64,000 bases of DNA, taken from the NCBI GenBank assembly GCA_964007475.1, contig OZ023274.1:2108001-2172000 (forward strand). Reading direction: 5' to 3'. Under the pieces are notes generated by a model, which saw nothing but the letters and a program-made list of their open reading frames with translations, did no database searches and had not been told where the DNA came from. Source of the stretch: Hybos culiciformis (lineage: Eukaryota > Arthropoda > Insecta > Diptera > Hybotidae). A program made the position numbers and the translations under genes. Of this stretch, positions 10,401-20,230 are shown piece by piece; positions within the stretch are counted from its first letter, which is position 1, and each line of letters begins with the position of its first letter.

Positions 10401-13094
10401 AACCAATTTTTATGTGATAATTCGTATTTTTTTTATATGTTTTTATGCACTAATTCATTTTAAAATGAATTAGCTCATAAAATATGAAAATATAAATTTA
10501 TGTGCTATTTCGTTTTCAAACGAATTAGTGCATAAATAGCAAAAAATATTTTTTATGTGATAATTCACTTTAAAATGAATTAGTGCATAAAATTTTTGTT
10601 CGAATTTTTTTATGAGATAATTCATTTTTTAATTTATGTACTAATTCATTTTAAAATGAATTATCACATAAAAATATTTTTTTATGAGATAATTCATTTT
10701 TCAATTTATGTGCTATTTCGTTTTTAAATGAATTATCTCATAAAAAAAATTTATGCGATAAGTCATTTTAAAAATTATGTGATATGACATTATGCGATAA
10801 TTCACGGAGCCTTATAATTATAATTTAAAATTATTTATCTAATTGTTTTCATTTCTTCATTCGTAAAAAATCTTAGTGAAACAAAAAAAAAAACTCTGTG
10901 AAAGAAAGTGTTTTAGGGGTTTCATAATTTTTCATTTCAAATGTCAAATTGTAAGTAAAACAACCACTCGCATACGAGGAAAACTACAAAAAAATTGATA
11001 TTTTGAAAACATTAGAAAAAAGTATTAATTTTTTTTAAAGTTTTTGAAGGAAAATATTGATATGGAAATAATTTTTTCATATTCTTCGAAAAAAAAAGAA
11101 GGTAATTTAGTCCATTTTAATAGTATTTTTTTAGATATTCAAAATAAATTTACTCTCTTTGAAGGTTTGGTTTTATTTTAAAAAATTAAATACGACGCTG
11201 AGAAAGACATAAAAATGGAAAATTTTTGCGGACCTATGGCTCACTAAAGTCGGCGAACTTATGGTGACATTTTAGTGGGAAAACTCGCTTTCTTAAAAAT
11301 TTCCACTGCAGGGTTAGACCTGTAATTAACTCTCGTAAAATTAAATCATTGGTACTAATTTTGTTTTTTTTTTTATTTAATTTTTTTTTAGATAAGGTTT
11401 GCGCAGATGCAATCGAAGCTTTACTTGGAGTTTGTATTAAGAACTATGGCATTAAAAATTCATTTGCAATGCTCCAATACTTTGAAATAGTATCTAAAGA
11501 TTTCGATTTAAAAAATCTTTTAGATTTAAATCTGGGCAATCCCAGATTGAGAACAAATATTCCTGATAAAGAGGTTGACTCTTTTTTATTAAATTATCGC
11601 AAGTTGGAAGAAAATTTGAAATATACATTTAAAGATAGAGCTTACTTATTACAAGCCTTAACGCATCCATCGTATCCAACAAATCGTATAACAGGTGAAA
11701 CTTTTTTTAAAATTATTTTTATGTTCATTTATCCACAAGATAAAATATTAAGTAGATTATATTAAGTTGGGTTCAGCGGATTCCTCACTTATTACATCTA
11801 ATCCTGTTTGCGTGGTGTAGTATCTACCATCATTCTAAGCGATCAGCCTTTTGTCTGTCGCCATATTCTTTCGTGCTTGTTCCTGATTTAGCTTTTTTAT
11901 CATATTTCTTAGTTCCTGCAATTTCATTCACACATCTGAACATGAGAATTGGTCATTAGTCAGGAGTTACGAATTTATAAAATTATAGGTTTTCATCGAA
12001 AATTTCGAAGGAATGGAATGGTTTAATAACCAACACAAACACTTAATTTAAGTGAGACATAATTGAAAAATTAACACAAATTCCAGTTCGAGGTGGGAAT
12101 CGAACCCACGACCGAACATGCCATAGGATAAGGGCAATACCACTACACCATAACGGCTGACAACTCAGTTTAACCCTGAAAGTTTTTCCCCCTTTTGATT
12201 AAAAAAAAAAGCGTCTAGCTTTTTTGAATCGTGCCAAATCATATAAGTTGAAGGGGTTCAGGCCCAAAGCCTGATTGTTTTGTGACGTAATAATTGAGTA
12301 AGGAGCTTATAATACAAATATTTTACAAAAAGCAAGTTTTTTTAATAAATACTGTAGTTCATCTAGAATTCTAGAATACAACGTATCCGACTATGTTTCA
12401 CTAATAATATTCCGTTATAAATATTTTAGGGTGTTATCAACAATTGGAATTTATTGGAGACGCAATTTTAGACTTTCTTGTAACTGCATACATATTTGAA
12501 AGATGCAGCAAAATGGATCCAGGAAAGTTAACCGATTTAAGGTCTGCATTGGTAAATAACGTCACTCTTGCATGTATTGCAATTAGAAATAAATTTCATT
12601 TGTTTATATTATTCCAAAATGCTCTTTTGAGCCAGTCTATAATGAAATTTGTGGAATTCCAAAAAGAACAAGATTACAATGTTAATGATCAAGTACGAAT
12701 TTTATTGCTTGAAAGCGAATCAAATGACTCAATGGCGGATTATGTTGATGTACCTAAGACTTTAGGAGATATTTTTGAAGCTATAATTGGAGCAGTTTTT
12801 CTGGATTCTGGAAATGATTTAGAAATTACTTGGAATGTTATATATCATTTAATACAGCACGAATTAAATGAATTTATGGTAAATGTTCCAATACAGCCTG
12901 TTCGTCGACTACAGGAAACTAAGGGGGTCGAACCGAAATACACTGAACCAATTGCTGATGGTGATATCGTTATGTTGAAATGCCAATTTACTTGTCGAAA
13001 TGAATTACGTGAAGTTAGCGGCTTTGGAAGAAATAGAATTCAAGCAAAGATTTCTGCAGCTAAAATGGCATTACAAGTATTAGAAAGAGCTTAA
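1403..13094 (+). CDS. Dcr-2: Dicer-2, RNase III that makes siRNAs
   Basis: Exons: 1403-1426, 2293-2389, 2493-2550, 2708-2823, 3162-3223, 3294-3412, 3476-3664, 3847-4129, 4378-4776, 5088-5235, 5313-5516, 6510-6685, 6755-6926, 7481-9412, 11392-11694, 12430-13094. All join in frame with GT-AG introns, giving about 1648 aa, close to the usual insect Dicer-2 length. The helicase has Walker A PTGAGKT (aa 38-44), DECH (148-151) and QTKGRAR (494-500). Next come the dimerisation domain (about 567-625) and PAZ (about 867-985). RNase IIIa has E1192/D1196 and D1332/E1335; RNase IIIb has E1434/D1438 and D1541/E1544. A dsRNA-binding domain (about 1585-1648) ends the protein. The intact DECH helicase and overall match indicate Dicer-2, not Dicer-1. 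It cuts long dsRNA into siRNAs in the cytoplasm for antiviral and transposon RNAi. All catalytic acids are present. Four introns hold mobile sequence. Confidence 0.95.
1650..2215 (-). mobile_element. 3' fragment of RNase H-type LINE in Dicer-2 intron 1
   Basis: The minus strand reads peptides (1746-2048) matching the C-terminal part of the LINE fragment at 42434-43805. They share MWGNL/VWGNL, LRLFTGICTGH-like and [10 protein letters not shown] followed by HVLC, the CCHC-like tail of I/R1-group LINE ORF2 proteins. The flanking bases GGCCTAAGTGCAA are shared as well. The copy is 5'-truncated, frame-damaged and oriented against the host gene. It is spliced out with intron 1 (1427-2292). Confidence 0.75.
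5722..6202. mobile_element. Fold-back MITE in Dicer-2 intron 11
   Basis: The left half holds about four direct units of roughly 65 bp with AAAGTAATTGTATTTGAAAA and GTAATCAATACTTTT. The right half holds the same units inverted. The ends form an imperfect inverted repeat: CAAATACTTTCGATATT on the left and the complement of AATACCAAAGTGTTTG on the right. No coding frame and no clear target duplication are seen. Confidence 0.65.
9565..10811. mobile_element. GAATTATCGCATAA hairpin-array element, copy 1, in Dicer-2 intron 14
   Basis: The element is packed with alternating GAATTATCACATAAA-type motifs and their reverse complements, forming many 30-60-bp hairpins. The ends are inverted: CGGTGAGAC-GAATTATCGCATAATG on the left and CATTATGCGATAATTC-ACGGAGCC on the right. 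TTATAAT flanks both sides (9558-9564, 10812-10818) and could be a target duplication. In the middle (about 10050-10275) is a GC-rich core bounded by two copies of CGCGTCCCATTCG. A near-full copy in the opposite orientation is at 32353-33576. The frame at 10035-10406 reads the core and is not supported as a gene. Confidence 0.85.
12085..12157 (-). repeat. tRNA-like sequence, probably a SINE head, in Dicer-2 intron 15
   Basis: On the minus strand there is an exact polymerase III A box, TGGTGTAGTGG (12140-12150), and an exact B box, GGTTCGATTCC (12096-12106). The T stem is perfect (GTGGG/CCCAC). The acceptor arms GCCGTTA and CTCGAAC do not pair, so it is unlikely to be a working tRNA. About 320 bp of non-AT-rich sequence follow downstream on the same strand (11765-12084), as expected for a SINE body. 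A tRNA pseudogene is the alternative. Confidence 0.6.
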
Positions 13095-14673
13095 ATTGCA
13101 AGCTAAAATATTTTTTTTTATTTTATATTTTTTGTTAATTCTTTTTTTATATTCAATTAAGAGACAACTTATTTTAATGTTTCATAAGCTTTTTTTGTTT
13201 ACAACAGTCAAGCATCCGAATATTGTTGTTTTAAAAATTACATTATTATTTACAATTATTTTTAACTTTATAAAATGACAATTTTTTCGTGAACAAAAGA
13301 AGACTTTTATTTATATTTTTAATTTTTTTATTTCTAATTATTATTTCGTTAAAAATATCAAATTTCGCTTTTGTAAATGTAAATGTAAAATATGTGTCTT
13401 CTAAATGTCTTCAAATAATGTAATAAGTTAAGAAAAATATTTCAATACGTTTTTCATCATTCTTTTTTTTTTCAATATTTAATTAAAAATTAACTCAAAT
13501 AAATATCTGTAAGAATTAGAAATGTAATAAATGAGTTATAGTTTAATTTGAAATTCTATTTGAGTTTATTAAAAATTTAATTTTTTTTTTTTTTAAGTCT
13601 TATTATAAAAAAACATTAATTGTAATTAATTATTCTTCTTTATTAATTTTTATAACTTTAAATTTATATTCAAATATGATGTTATTTTAATAAAAAAAAT
13701 AATAAAAAAATTGTGATTAAATTTTTTTGTGAATTAAATATTATGTAGGTAGTACCATTGAGTAATAATATTTTACATAATATTATTACTCAATGGTAGT
13801 ACATAAATATACAGGATAAAATTATTTTGTTCTCAGCCGCCTTATAAATTTTAATTATAACTTTGTATTAAAGTAATAAAAAATCAAAAAATAAAATTAT
13901 TATTTCGTTTTTTTTTTTTAATTTTGATAACAATTTTGTAAGCATTATTAGAAAAGGATCATTAATGAAATTTTGACGACGCATTTAAATTTAAAAATAC
14001 CTAACTATAAAAAAAATAAAATTTCTAAAAGTTAAGTGTTGATTTAGAGATAATCAAAATATATATCTACATATATATACTTAACATTTTTCAATCTGTA
14101 ACAGCGTTAAAATATTCTTTTACAAATTCTAACGATAATATGTGAGCATTTTTTGTTAATGGTTTAGAGAAGAACTGACACCGATTTCTGTGCTTCCTAT
14201 TTGAATTTTGTTCAAAAACAAAAAAAGCTACTTAGAGATTTTATAAATAACATAAAGTTTTCTGTTTTCCAGAAAAATAAAAAAATAAAAACTTATATTT
14301 GGACCACACTATTTTGCAGAATTTTTTCTTCGTATATATAGGAAATTGTTGGACAAATAAAATTGAAAAATTAAACAGAATACGCTAAATAGAGCGTTTG
14401 TAAGCACATAATCAACAGCATAAATTTATAATATATAATTTTTTTTTTAAGTACCATTTTGGAAATGGATTTATAATAATATCATATACAAATTAATTAA
14501 AATTATTCCATTTAAAAGAAAAATTAACTAGATTTTTTTTTTAATATATACATCTATTTATAAATATTTATTTTTATTGAAAAAATTAAAAACATTAATC
14601 ATTTAGATTTCGCATTATATATAAAATATAAGAATAAAAATAACCGTGAACCCGGAAGTGACCGGACAAAAAT
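13095..14673. other. Intergenic gap between Dicer-2 and the BTB-Kelch gene
   Basis: The gap is AT-rich with long A/T runs. It should contain the Dicer-2 3' UTR; AATAAA at 13498-13503 is one of several possible polyadenylation signals, none decisive in this composition. The short frame at 13096-13278 has no recognisable content. The only structured item is the hairpin at 13749-13802. Confidence 0.5.
13749..13802. repeat. 54-bp perfect-stem hairpin
   Basis: The left arm GTAGTACCATTGAGTAATAA and its mirror ending in GTAGTAC form a stem of about 24 bp with one mismatch around a six-base loop (TTACAT). It sits about 650 bp beyond the Dicer-2 stop codon and may be a minimal MITE remnant. There is no evidence that it is a microRNA. 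Confidence 0.7.
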
Positions 14674-17650
14674 ATGGAAATTAATAAGAATTTCACCGAC
14701 AACGAGCAATCACTTTTAAAAAGTGAAAATGAAAATTATTATCGAAAATCTCAAAAAGTAAGTAATGTTATCACTATTATACGAAATTGCAATTATTGAA
14801 AATTAACTTTATTATATATTTTAATAATTTTATTTTTTTTTTATATCAAAAAAATTTATTTTACTATATATATATTTTTGATATCCAACAGAGAAAAATT
14901 CTATAAATAAATGTATACCTATTACGTAATTTATTTTATAATTAGTTAGAAGTATAATGTACCTAATTAAATGATGTTTATTGATCGGCATAAATATTAC
15001 CCATTGACTTAATTTTATAATGTTCCAAGACAAATATTTTAAAATCCAAAATCAGACTAAAATCAGATTAAAATAACTTTCTCAATTCCAAAAGTTAAAT
15101 AATAATAATAATAATAATAGGTAGGTAATAATAATAATGAGATTTTATAACTTACGATTGGTTTGAATAGTTGAAGTGGCGGCAGTTTCATTGCTTCTAC
15201 TGCAGGCATGTGAGCATAATTTTCTGTGTTCTGCTTAACACAATTTTCTAGTTTTATTCCGGGCATTCGTACATTAACATCAAGTAAGGCCGCAAGGTTG
15301 CTATTTACGGGAGCCATTTATTTTATCCCAATGAAAAAGGGTGAAGATCCAAAACGAAACACCGAAAGAAACAAACTTGAATTAGACGAAATCGAATCGG
15401 AACAGTTAGTAATACTGATGAACGCTTAACTCACTGGCCCATTATCTCCAATTTTACTGTTTCATAAAACAATGTTTCACGAAATTAAATCGTTTGAAAA
15501 ACATTTATTCACCACGCCGAATTAAGTTGAATAGTTTAATAAAACATTTTATTTTTCTTTTTTTTTTTCAAAACTTATAACTACTATTAACGTGTATAAA
15601 TATTAATTCTTCAATAAATTATGAAATAATATCAAATTAAATTTTGTTTATAATTTTTTTTATTATTATTTAGTTTTGTGATGTTACTTTAAAAACACTT
15701 GATGGAAATTTGTTCAATGCTCACAGGTAAATATTTACATTAAAGATCCGTGAATATTCTGAAATTAATAAATTTTTATTTGTAAATAATTTTTGTTTAT
15801 ACAAGATTTATCTCACTAATTGATACAACACAGGATATAGATTGTGTGTAATTGAGAAATTATTTTTAATTAAATCGTATTAATAAATTTAATTTATTTT
15901 CTTGACATTCGATTCTAACAATGTCGCATTCCTAAAAAGGTGCCAATATTACATTTCATTAAGAGTCAAGCATTAATCAATTATTTGATAGTAATGTAGC
16001 TTCTCTTTGATTCTAAAGACTTTCTTAGTTTTATTTTATTATTGTTCAAAACTGAAATCAAGCTTCTTTTTTTTTAGAATTATTTTGGCAAGCGGTTGCC
16101 CGTATTTTGAAGGAATGTTTAGTGGCGATTGGATAGAAATCAAACAAGAGATTATTCAATTGGACCATCCAATTTCAGCTAATTGCTTTGAAATAATTTT
16201 GAAATATATTTATTCATCAAAAATTGAAATAAAAATGATTTCGCTACAAGATGCATTTATGTTACATGAAGGAATTATTTTCTTAAATTTGGAAAATTTA
16301 AAGGGATTTTGCGGAGAAATCATATCAAATTTTATTGACAAAGATAATGTTTTTATTATTTTACAACATGCAATGAAATTTTCTAATGATTATTTATTTC
16401 AAGAATGTCTGAAATTTATTACTAATAATTTGGAATTTTTTTTTAATAAATATTTAACTGATTTGTCTTCACACGAATTAAATCAAATTATATTGAATTT
16501 ACCAAGAAATCCAAGTGATTCAGGTCTACATGAAAAACTTTATAAAGCAATTTCAAAATGGATAAAATACGATTTTGATAATAGAAAAATATTTATACAA
16601 ACATTGTTTGAAAAAATTGATTTTTCAGAAATTTCTGATAATTTTTTGAGATACGAAGTTTTTTCTGATGATCAATTATTTCAAGATAAAAATTTTGGTT
16701 TAACATTGGCAAAATTTTTCAAATCACAGCCAGAAAAAAGATTTATCTCATCCATGGGACTACTAAATATCAGCAATAGTTTTATAAACAGTGTTAATAA
16801 TGAAAATTTAAAAAATATATATTCTATTACCAATAAAGGTATTCAAATTTTAGACTTTGATAAAAAGATTTTTTCAACAATATTATCACACGAATTTGAT
16901 TATAAATTTTCCACTTGTTCGATTGGAAATAATGCAATTTTCATTTCAAATGGATTTGAATCAAATCAATGTTGGTTATATTGTCCAATTTTAAAGAAAC
17001 TAAAAGAATTTCCATCAATGATACAAAACAGATGTGGACATAGCATGATTTTTTACGGTAATACAATATTTGCTTGTGGTGGTGAACATAACAATTCTAT
17101 AGAATATTGTGATTTAAATTCAAATACATGGATGAACGGTCCAAAAATGCTAAATAGTCGTAGTGATTTTGGAATATTTGAATCAAATAATCGAATTTAT
17201 ATGATTGGTGGTTATAATTGTTTAAATTCTAATAAATATGTTGAATCATTTGATCCGCGAGAGATGAAAGTTACAGTAGAAGCGTGTTTCACATATGATT
17301 TGAAATTTACGAGAATAACAAAATGTTGTTCAAAAAATTCATTCATAACAAATGGTTGTGGAGATATGTCTATTTTTTGTAATGATACGAAGAAAATTTC
17401 ACGTATAATTGATAATGGTATTACAAAAGACTATGATATCAAAGAATTAAATTATGATGTAATCGAATTTAAGGATGCATTGTATTTATTAGGACGAAAT
17501 CCAAAATCAAATTCTAAACCTATTATGATGTGGCACGATAAAGCTACAGAAGGTTCTAAGTGGAACATATTTCCAGTTGAATTCGATTCAATTGAAAGCT
17601 ATGAATTTCATTTATCCTCTTTAAATAATATTGTTGTGAAAAATCCTTAA
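14674..17650 (+). CDS. BTB-BACK-Kelch protein, probable CUL3 adaptor
   Basis: Exons 14674-14757, 15674-15726 and 16078-17650 join in phase to give about 569 aa. After a 28-aa N-terminal exon, the BTB domain (about aa 29-110) has CDVTLKTLDGNLFNAHR continuing into IILASGCPYFEGMFSGDW. A BACK-like helical region follows (about 120-250). Two recognisable Kelch blades carry the GG signature: IFACGG (about aa 365-375) and IYMIGGY (about aa 410-420). A canonical propeller has six blades, so the others are too diverged to recognise or absent. BTB-Kelch proteins usually bring substrates to the Cullin-3 ubiquitin ligase. That role is inferred from the family, and no specific ortholog is recognised. Intron 1 contains a candidate antisense exon. 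Confidence 0.85.
15156..15317 (-). CDS. Candidate antisense exon nested in BTB-Kelch intron 1
   Basis: On the minus strand, an ATG opens a 54-codon frame with balanced, non-repetitive composition. It starts MAPVNSNLAALLDVNV and ends LPPLQLFKPI, stopping in phase at a consensus donor GTAAGT. This differs from the surrounding AT-rich noise. The product is not recognised and no partner exon was found downstream. It may be the first exon of a small nested gene, a retrocopy fragment or chance. Confidence 0.3.
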
Positions 17651-18910
17651 GAATCTCTAGGAGAATTCATTGATGTTTTTTACCTAATAATCTTAAGTAT
17701 ATTTAAAAAAAAACAATTAGTTACTCATAATAAGATTGCATTTAAAAATATCTACTAAAATTTTATTATATGCTTTGTTTCCATGATTAGGTTGAGTCGA
17801 TTTTTATATGTAATTTTTCAACACAACGAAAACTCAAGTCTGTTTCATGGAAACGTAGTACCTAATAGATTTATACTGAAATTGAAATCAGAAATCATAT
17901 ATTTTACAAATTGTATTGTAATTGGTATTTTTAAAAAATGATAATTATTTTTATGACTTAAAAAATAACTTTATTACTATACATTTTTGTTTCATAAATG
18001 AAGCGATCCAGAATATAATATGTAGTAATCGGATCAATAACCGGAGGAAATCCTCAAATACGACTATCTACATATTAAAAAAAAAGCCTTTAAATTATAA
18101 TTAAAACATTTATCGATAGCTTAAGAAAGTATTAAAAAAAATGGTTTTCTTTTGCATGAATTATATTAATAAAATAAAAATTATATTTATATCTATGTAC
18201 GATATTTCTGTTTTTCTTATTTTTATTTTTTAGTCCGTTTTCCATCAAAAAGGAAAAAACGGACAATCTACATTATATTTTCACATTCAGCCAAGCTAAA
18301 GAATGAGATTCTTCGATTAGTGGCTTGGGAATTAGAAATTCTTTAGACAGGTAAAGGGTCTGAATAATTTTTATGTAAAATTTATAGAAATTTGAAATTT
18401 TTATAAAATTTAAATAGCCAGATTTTGATGGAAATTGGTATCGAGATAGATATAGATGGATGTCAATTAGAGGAACATAAAAAAAAAATGGGCTGGGGAC
18501 GTAAAATGGATTTCAATGAAAATTGGTATATCTACCCACCTATAATATGTGTAGTAGGTAGTAAGTAGATGTCGATTGAAGGAACCTTAAAATTAAGCCT
18601 TTGATTGTAGTGCTACACCATGGAGATCGACTGTAAAAAAAATTATTCGTAAATAGGTATTTTTAATCGAAATGTCAAGACCCACACTTAATTTATGATT
18701 TACTAAAATGTATCTTATTAATTATAATTTGTTGTGATACCTATATAAGTTAAGATAGAAAGGTATGATGGGATGATGATACCTGTTTTCGATGATCGAT
18801 CCGAAATTTGATTCGAAATAATCAGAAATAATCAGAAAACTACAAAGCATTGATTCTGCATATTATTTGTGCAGCGTTGCGTTTGCACCAATGCAGGTAA
18901 CGAGTATAAT
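17651..18910. other. Intergenic AT-rich gap
   Basis: This gap should contain the BTB-Kelch 3' UTR. A patch around 18225-18260 carries GTCCGTTTTCC and its inverted form GGAAAAAACGGAC. TAGGTA-type short repeats are scattered near 18540-18570. No coding frame or RNA gene is supported. Confidence 0.4.
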
Positions 18911-19114
18911 GCTGCCCATACACGGTCCAACTTGGTTGTACAACATGTTGACAACATGGCAAATTGTATCGTGTGTGGGCAAGTTGACAACTTGTTGGAA
19001 GTTGGTTGGCAAAAAATATAAAAATGTTAATATTAAAAGTTGTATCATGTGTGCCAAAACGTACAACTTGCTGTCAACATGTTGTACAGCCAAGTTGGAC
19101 CGTGTATGGCTCGC
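18911..19114. mobile_element. Palindromic MITE, 204 bp
   Basis: The left end GCTGCCCATACACGGTCC and the complement of the right end, GCGAGCCATACACGGTCC, lead into a shared AACTTGG...TGTACAACATGTTGACA. The arms are about 60-70 bp with few mismatches. ATAAT and ATAAC flank it, so a 4-bp duplication (ATAA) is possible. The ORFs across it on both strands are by-products of the palindrome. Confidence 0.85.
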
Positions 19115-19179
19115 ATAACATTTAGATAGATACATATGTCGCGGGAACCAGTTTTAAGTATGTACGTACTTATTAAATT

Positions 19180-19996
19180 GGGAGCGTCTACAGTTACGGC
19201 AAACGTAACTCTTTTTTTTTTTTTTGAGAGTTACGGCAACCGTAATCCTGTTGAAAATTGACTAAAGTTACGGCAAACGTAACTCTTTTTTTATTTTTAG
19301 AATTACGGCAACCGTAATTCTGTTGAAAATTGTCTAAAGTTACGGCGGACGTAACTTTTTTTTTTTTTTAGTGATTACGGCAAAGTTTTTTTTGAACATT
19401 ATGACTTTTTTTTTAAATAAAAAGTTGTTATGCTGAATGGGGGACGGCCGCCGCCTCCCCCAAACCCCCTAGGGCTTCTTTTTTTTTTTTTTTTTTTGCT
19501 TCGGCGCTTCGCGCTTTTAATTCTTTTTTTTTGTATTTTTGTATAACTATGTAAGGTTTAACTATTCTTGTATTTTTTGTATGACGATGTAAGGTTTTTA
19601 CTTGTCAATAACTTTCACATGTACACATAATTTATATTTTCTATTTTGTACACGTTTATAATTTTAATACTGTAGCCGAGAGGTAGAGTGGTAGAATGAA
19701 ATGCTAAAGAACGAGGTTCGAATCCCGAAGAAAGGGTTAAGACAAAAAAAAAAGGAAGAAAAGAAAAAAAAAGAAAAAAAGAAAAAAAGGAAAAAAAATT
19801 AAATAAATTTTTTTTTTTTTTCGACAAAAAAAAATTGCCGTAACTTTAAGCATTACCTAAAAGTTACGGTTGCCGTAACTTTAACAAAAAAAAAAAGTTA
19901 CGTTAACCGTAACTGTTAAAAAAAAAATAAGTTACGTTAACCGTAACTGTTAAAAAAAAAAAATAAGTTACGGTTGCCTTAACTGTAGCCACTCCC
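19180..19996. mobile_element. GTTACGGCAACCGTAAC hairpin-array element with 9-bp target duplication
   Basis: The ends are GGGAGCGTCTACAGTTACGG on the left and the complement of AACTGTAGCCACTCCC on the right. They are flanked by TATTAAATT on both sides (19171-19179 and 19997-20005). Several GTTACGGCAAACGTAAC-type palindromes separated by T runs lie just inside each end. The interior holds a GC-rich core (about 19440-19515) nearly identical to that of the 9565-10811 element, and a tRNA-like stretch (19672-19735). A 9-bp duplication is typical of Mutator-like elements and 8 bp of hAT. The superfamily is not settled, and there is no transposase. Confidence 0.85.
19672..19735 (+). repeat. Decayed tRNA-like sequence inside the 19180-19996 element
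   Basis: It has an A-box-like TAGCCGAGAGG and a perfect B box GGTTCGAATCC (19715-19725) at tRNA-like spacing. The T stem does not pair well and no clean cloverleaf is seen. It is probably a tRNA pseudogene or SINE fragment captured by the element. Confidence 0.5.
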
Positions 19997-20230
19997 TATT
20001 AAATTATACTTCATCACGACAATACGACATAAACAAACAAAACATATTCTATTATACCAACTCCAAACCTACATAGCATGTGTTGTTTTGTTATGGTTTT
20101 GTTATTAGACTCCCAACGCAACAAAACAAGTCGACTTTCTTTTTCAATAAAAAAATTTAATTCAAAATAAAGATTATTTTTTTCTTAAAATTTGTATTTA
20201 AATATTAATAATTTTATAAACGGAAACTTA

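Noticed and set aside
10035..10406. Minus-strand frame whose translation resembles that of 32745-33104
   Set aside because: Both frames only read the shared core of the two hairpin-element copies; the similarity is explained by the DNA repeat, the frames differ by indels and no domain is recognisable.
12085..12157. Functional tRNA gene
   Set aside because: Promoter boxes and T stem are good, but the acceptor arms do not pair.
18863..19135. Overlapping open frames on both strands
   Set aside because: They are created by the near-perfect palindrome of the MITE at 18911-19114.
19615..19827. Frame rich in K and F
   Set aside because: It is a translation of A/T runs inside the GTTACGG element.
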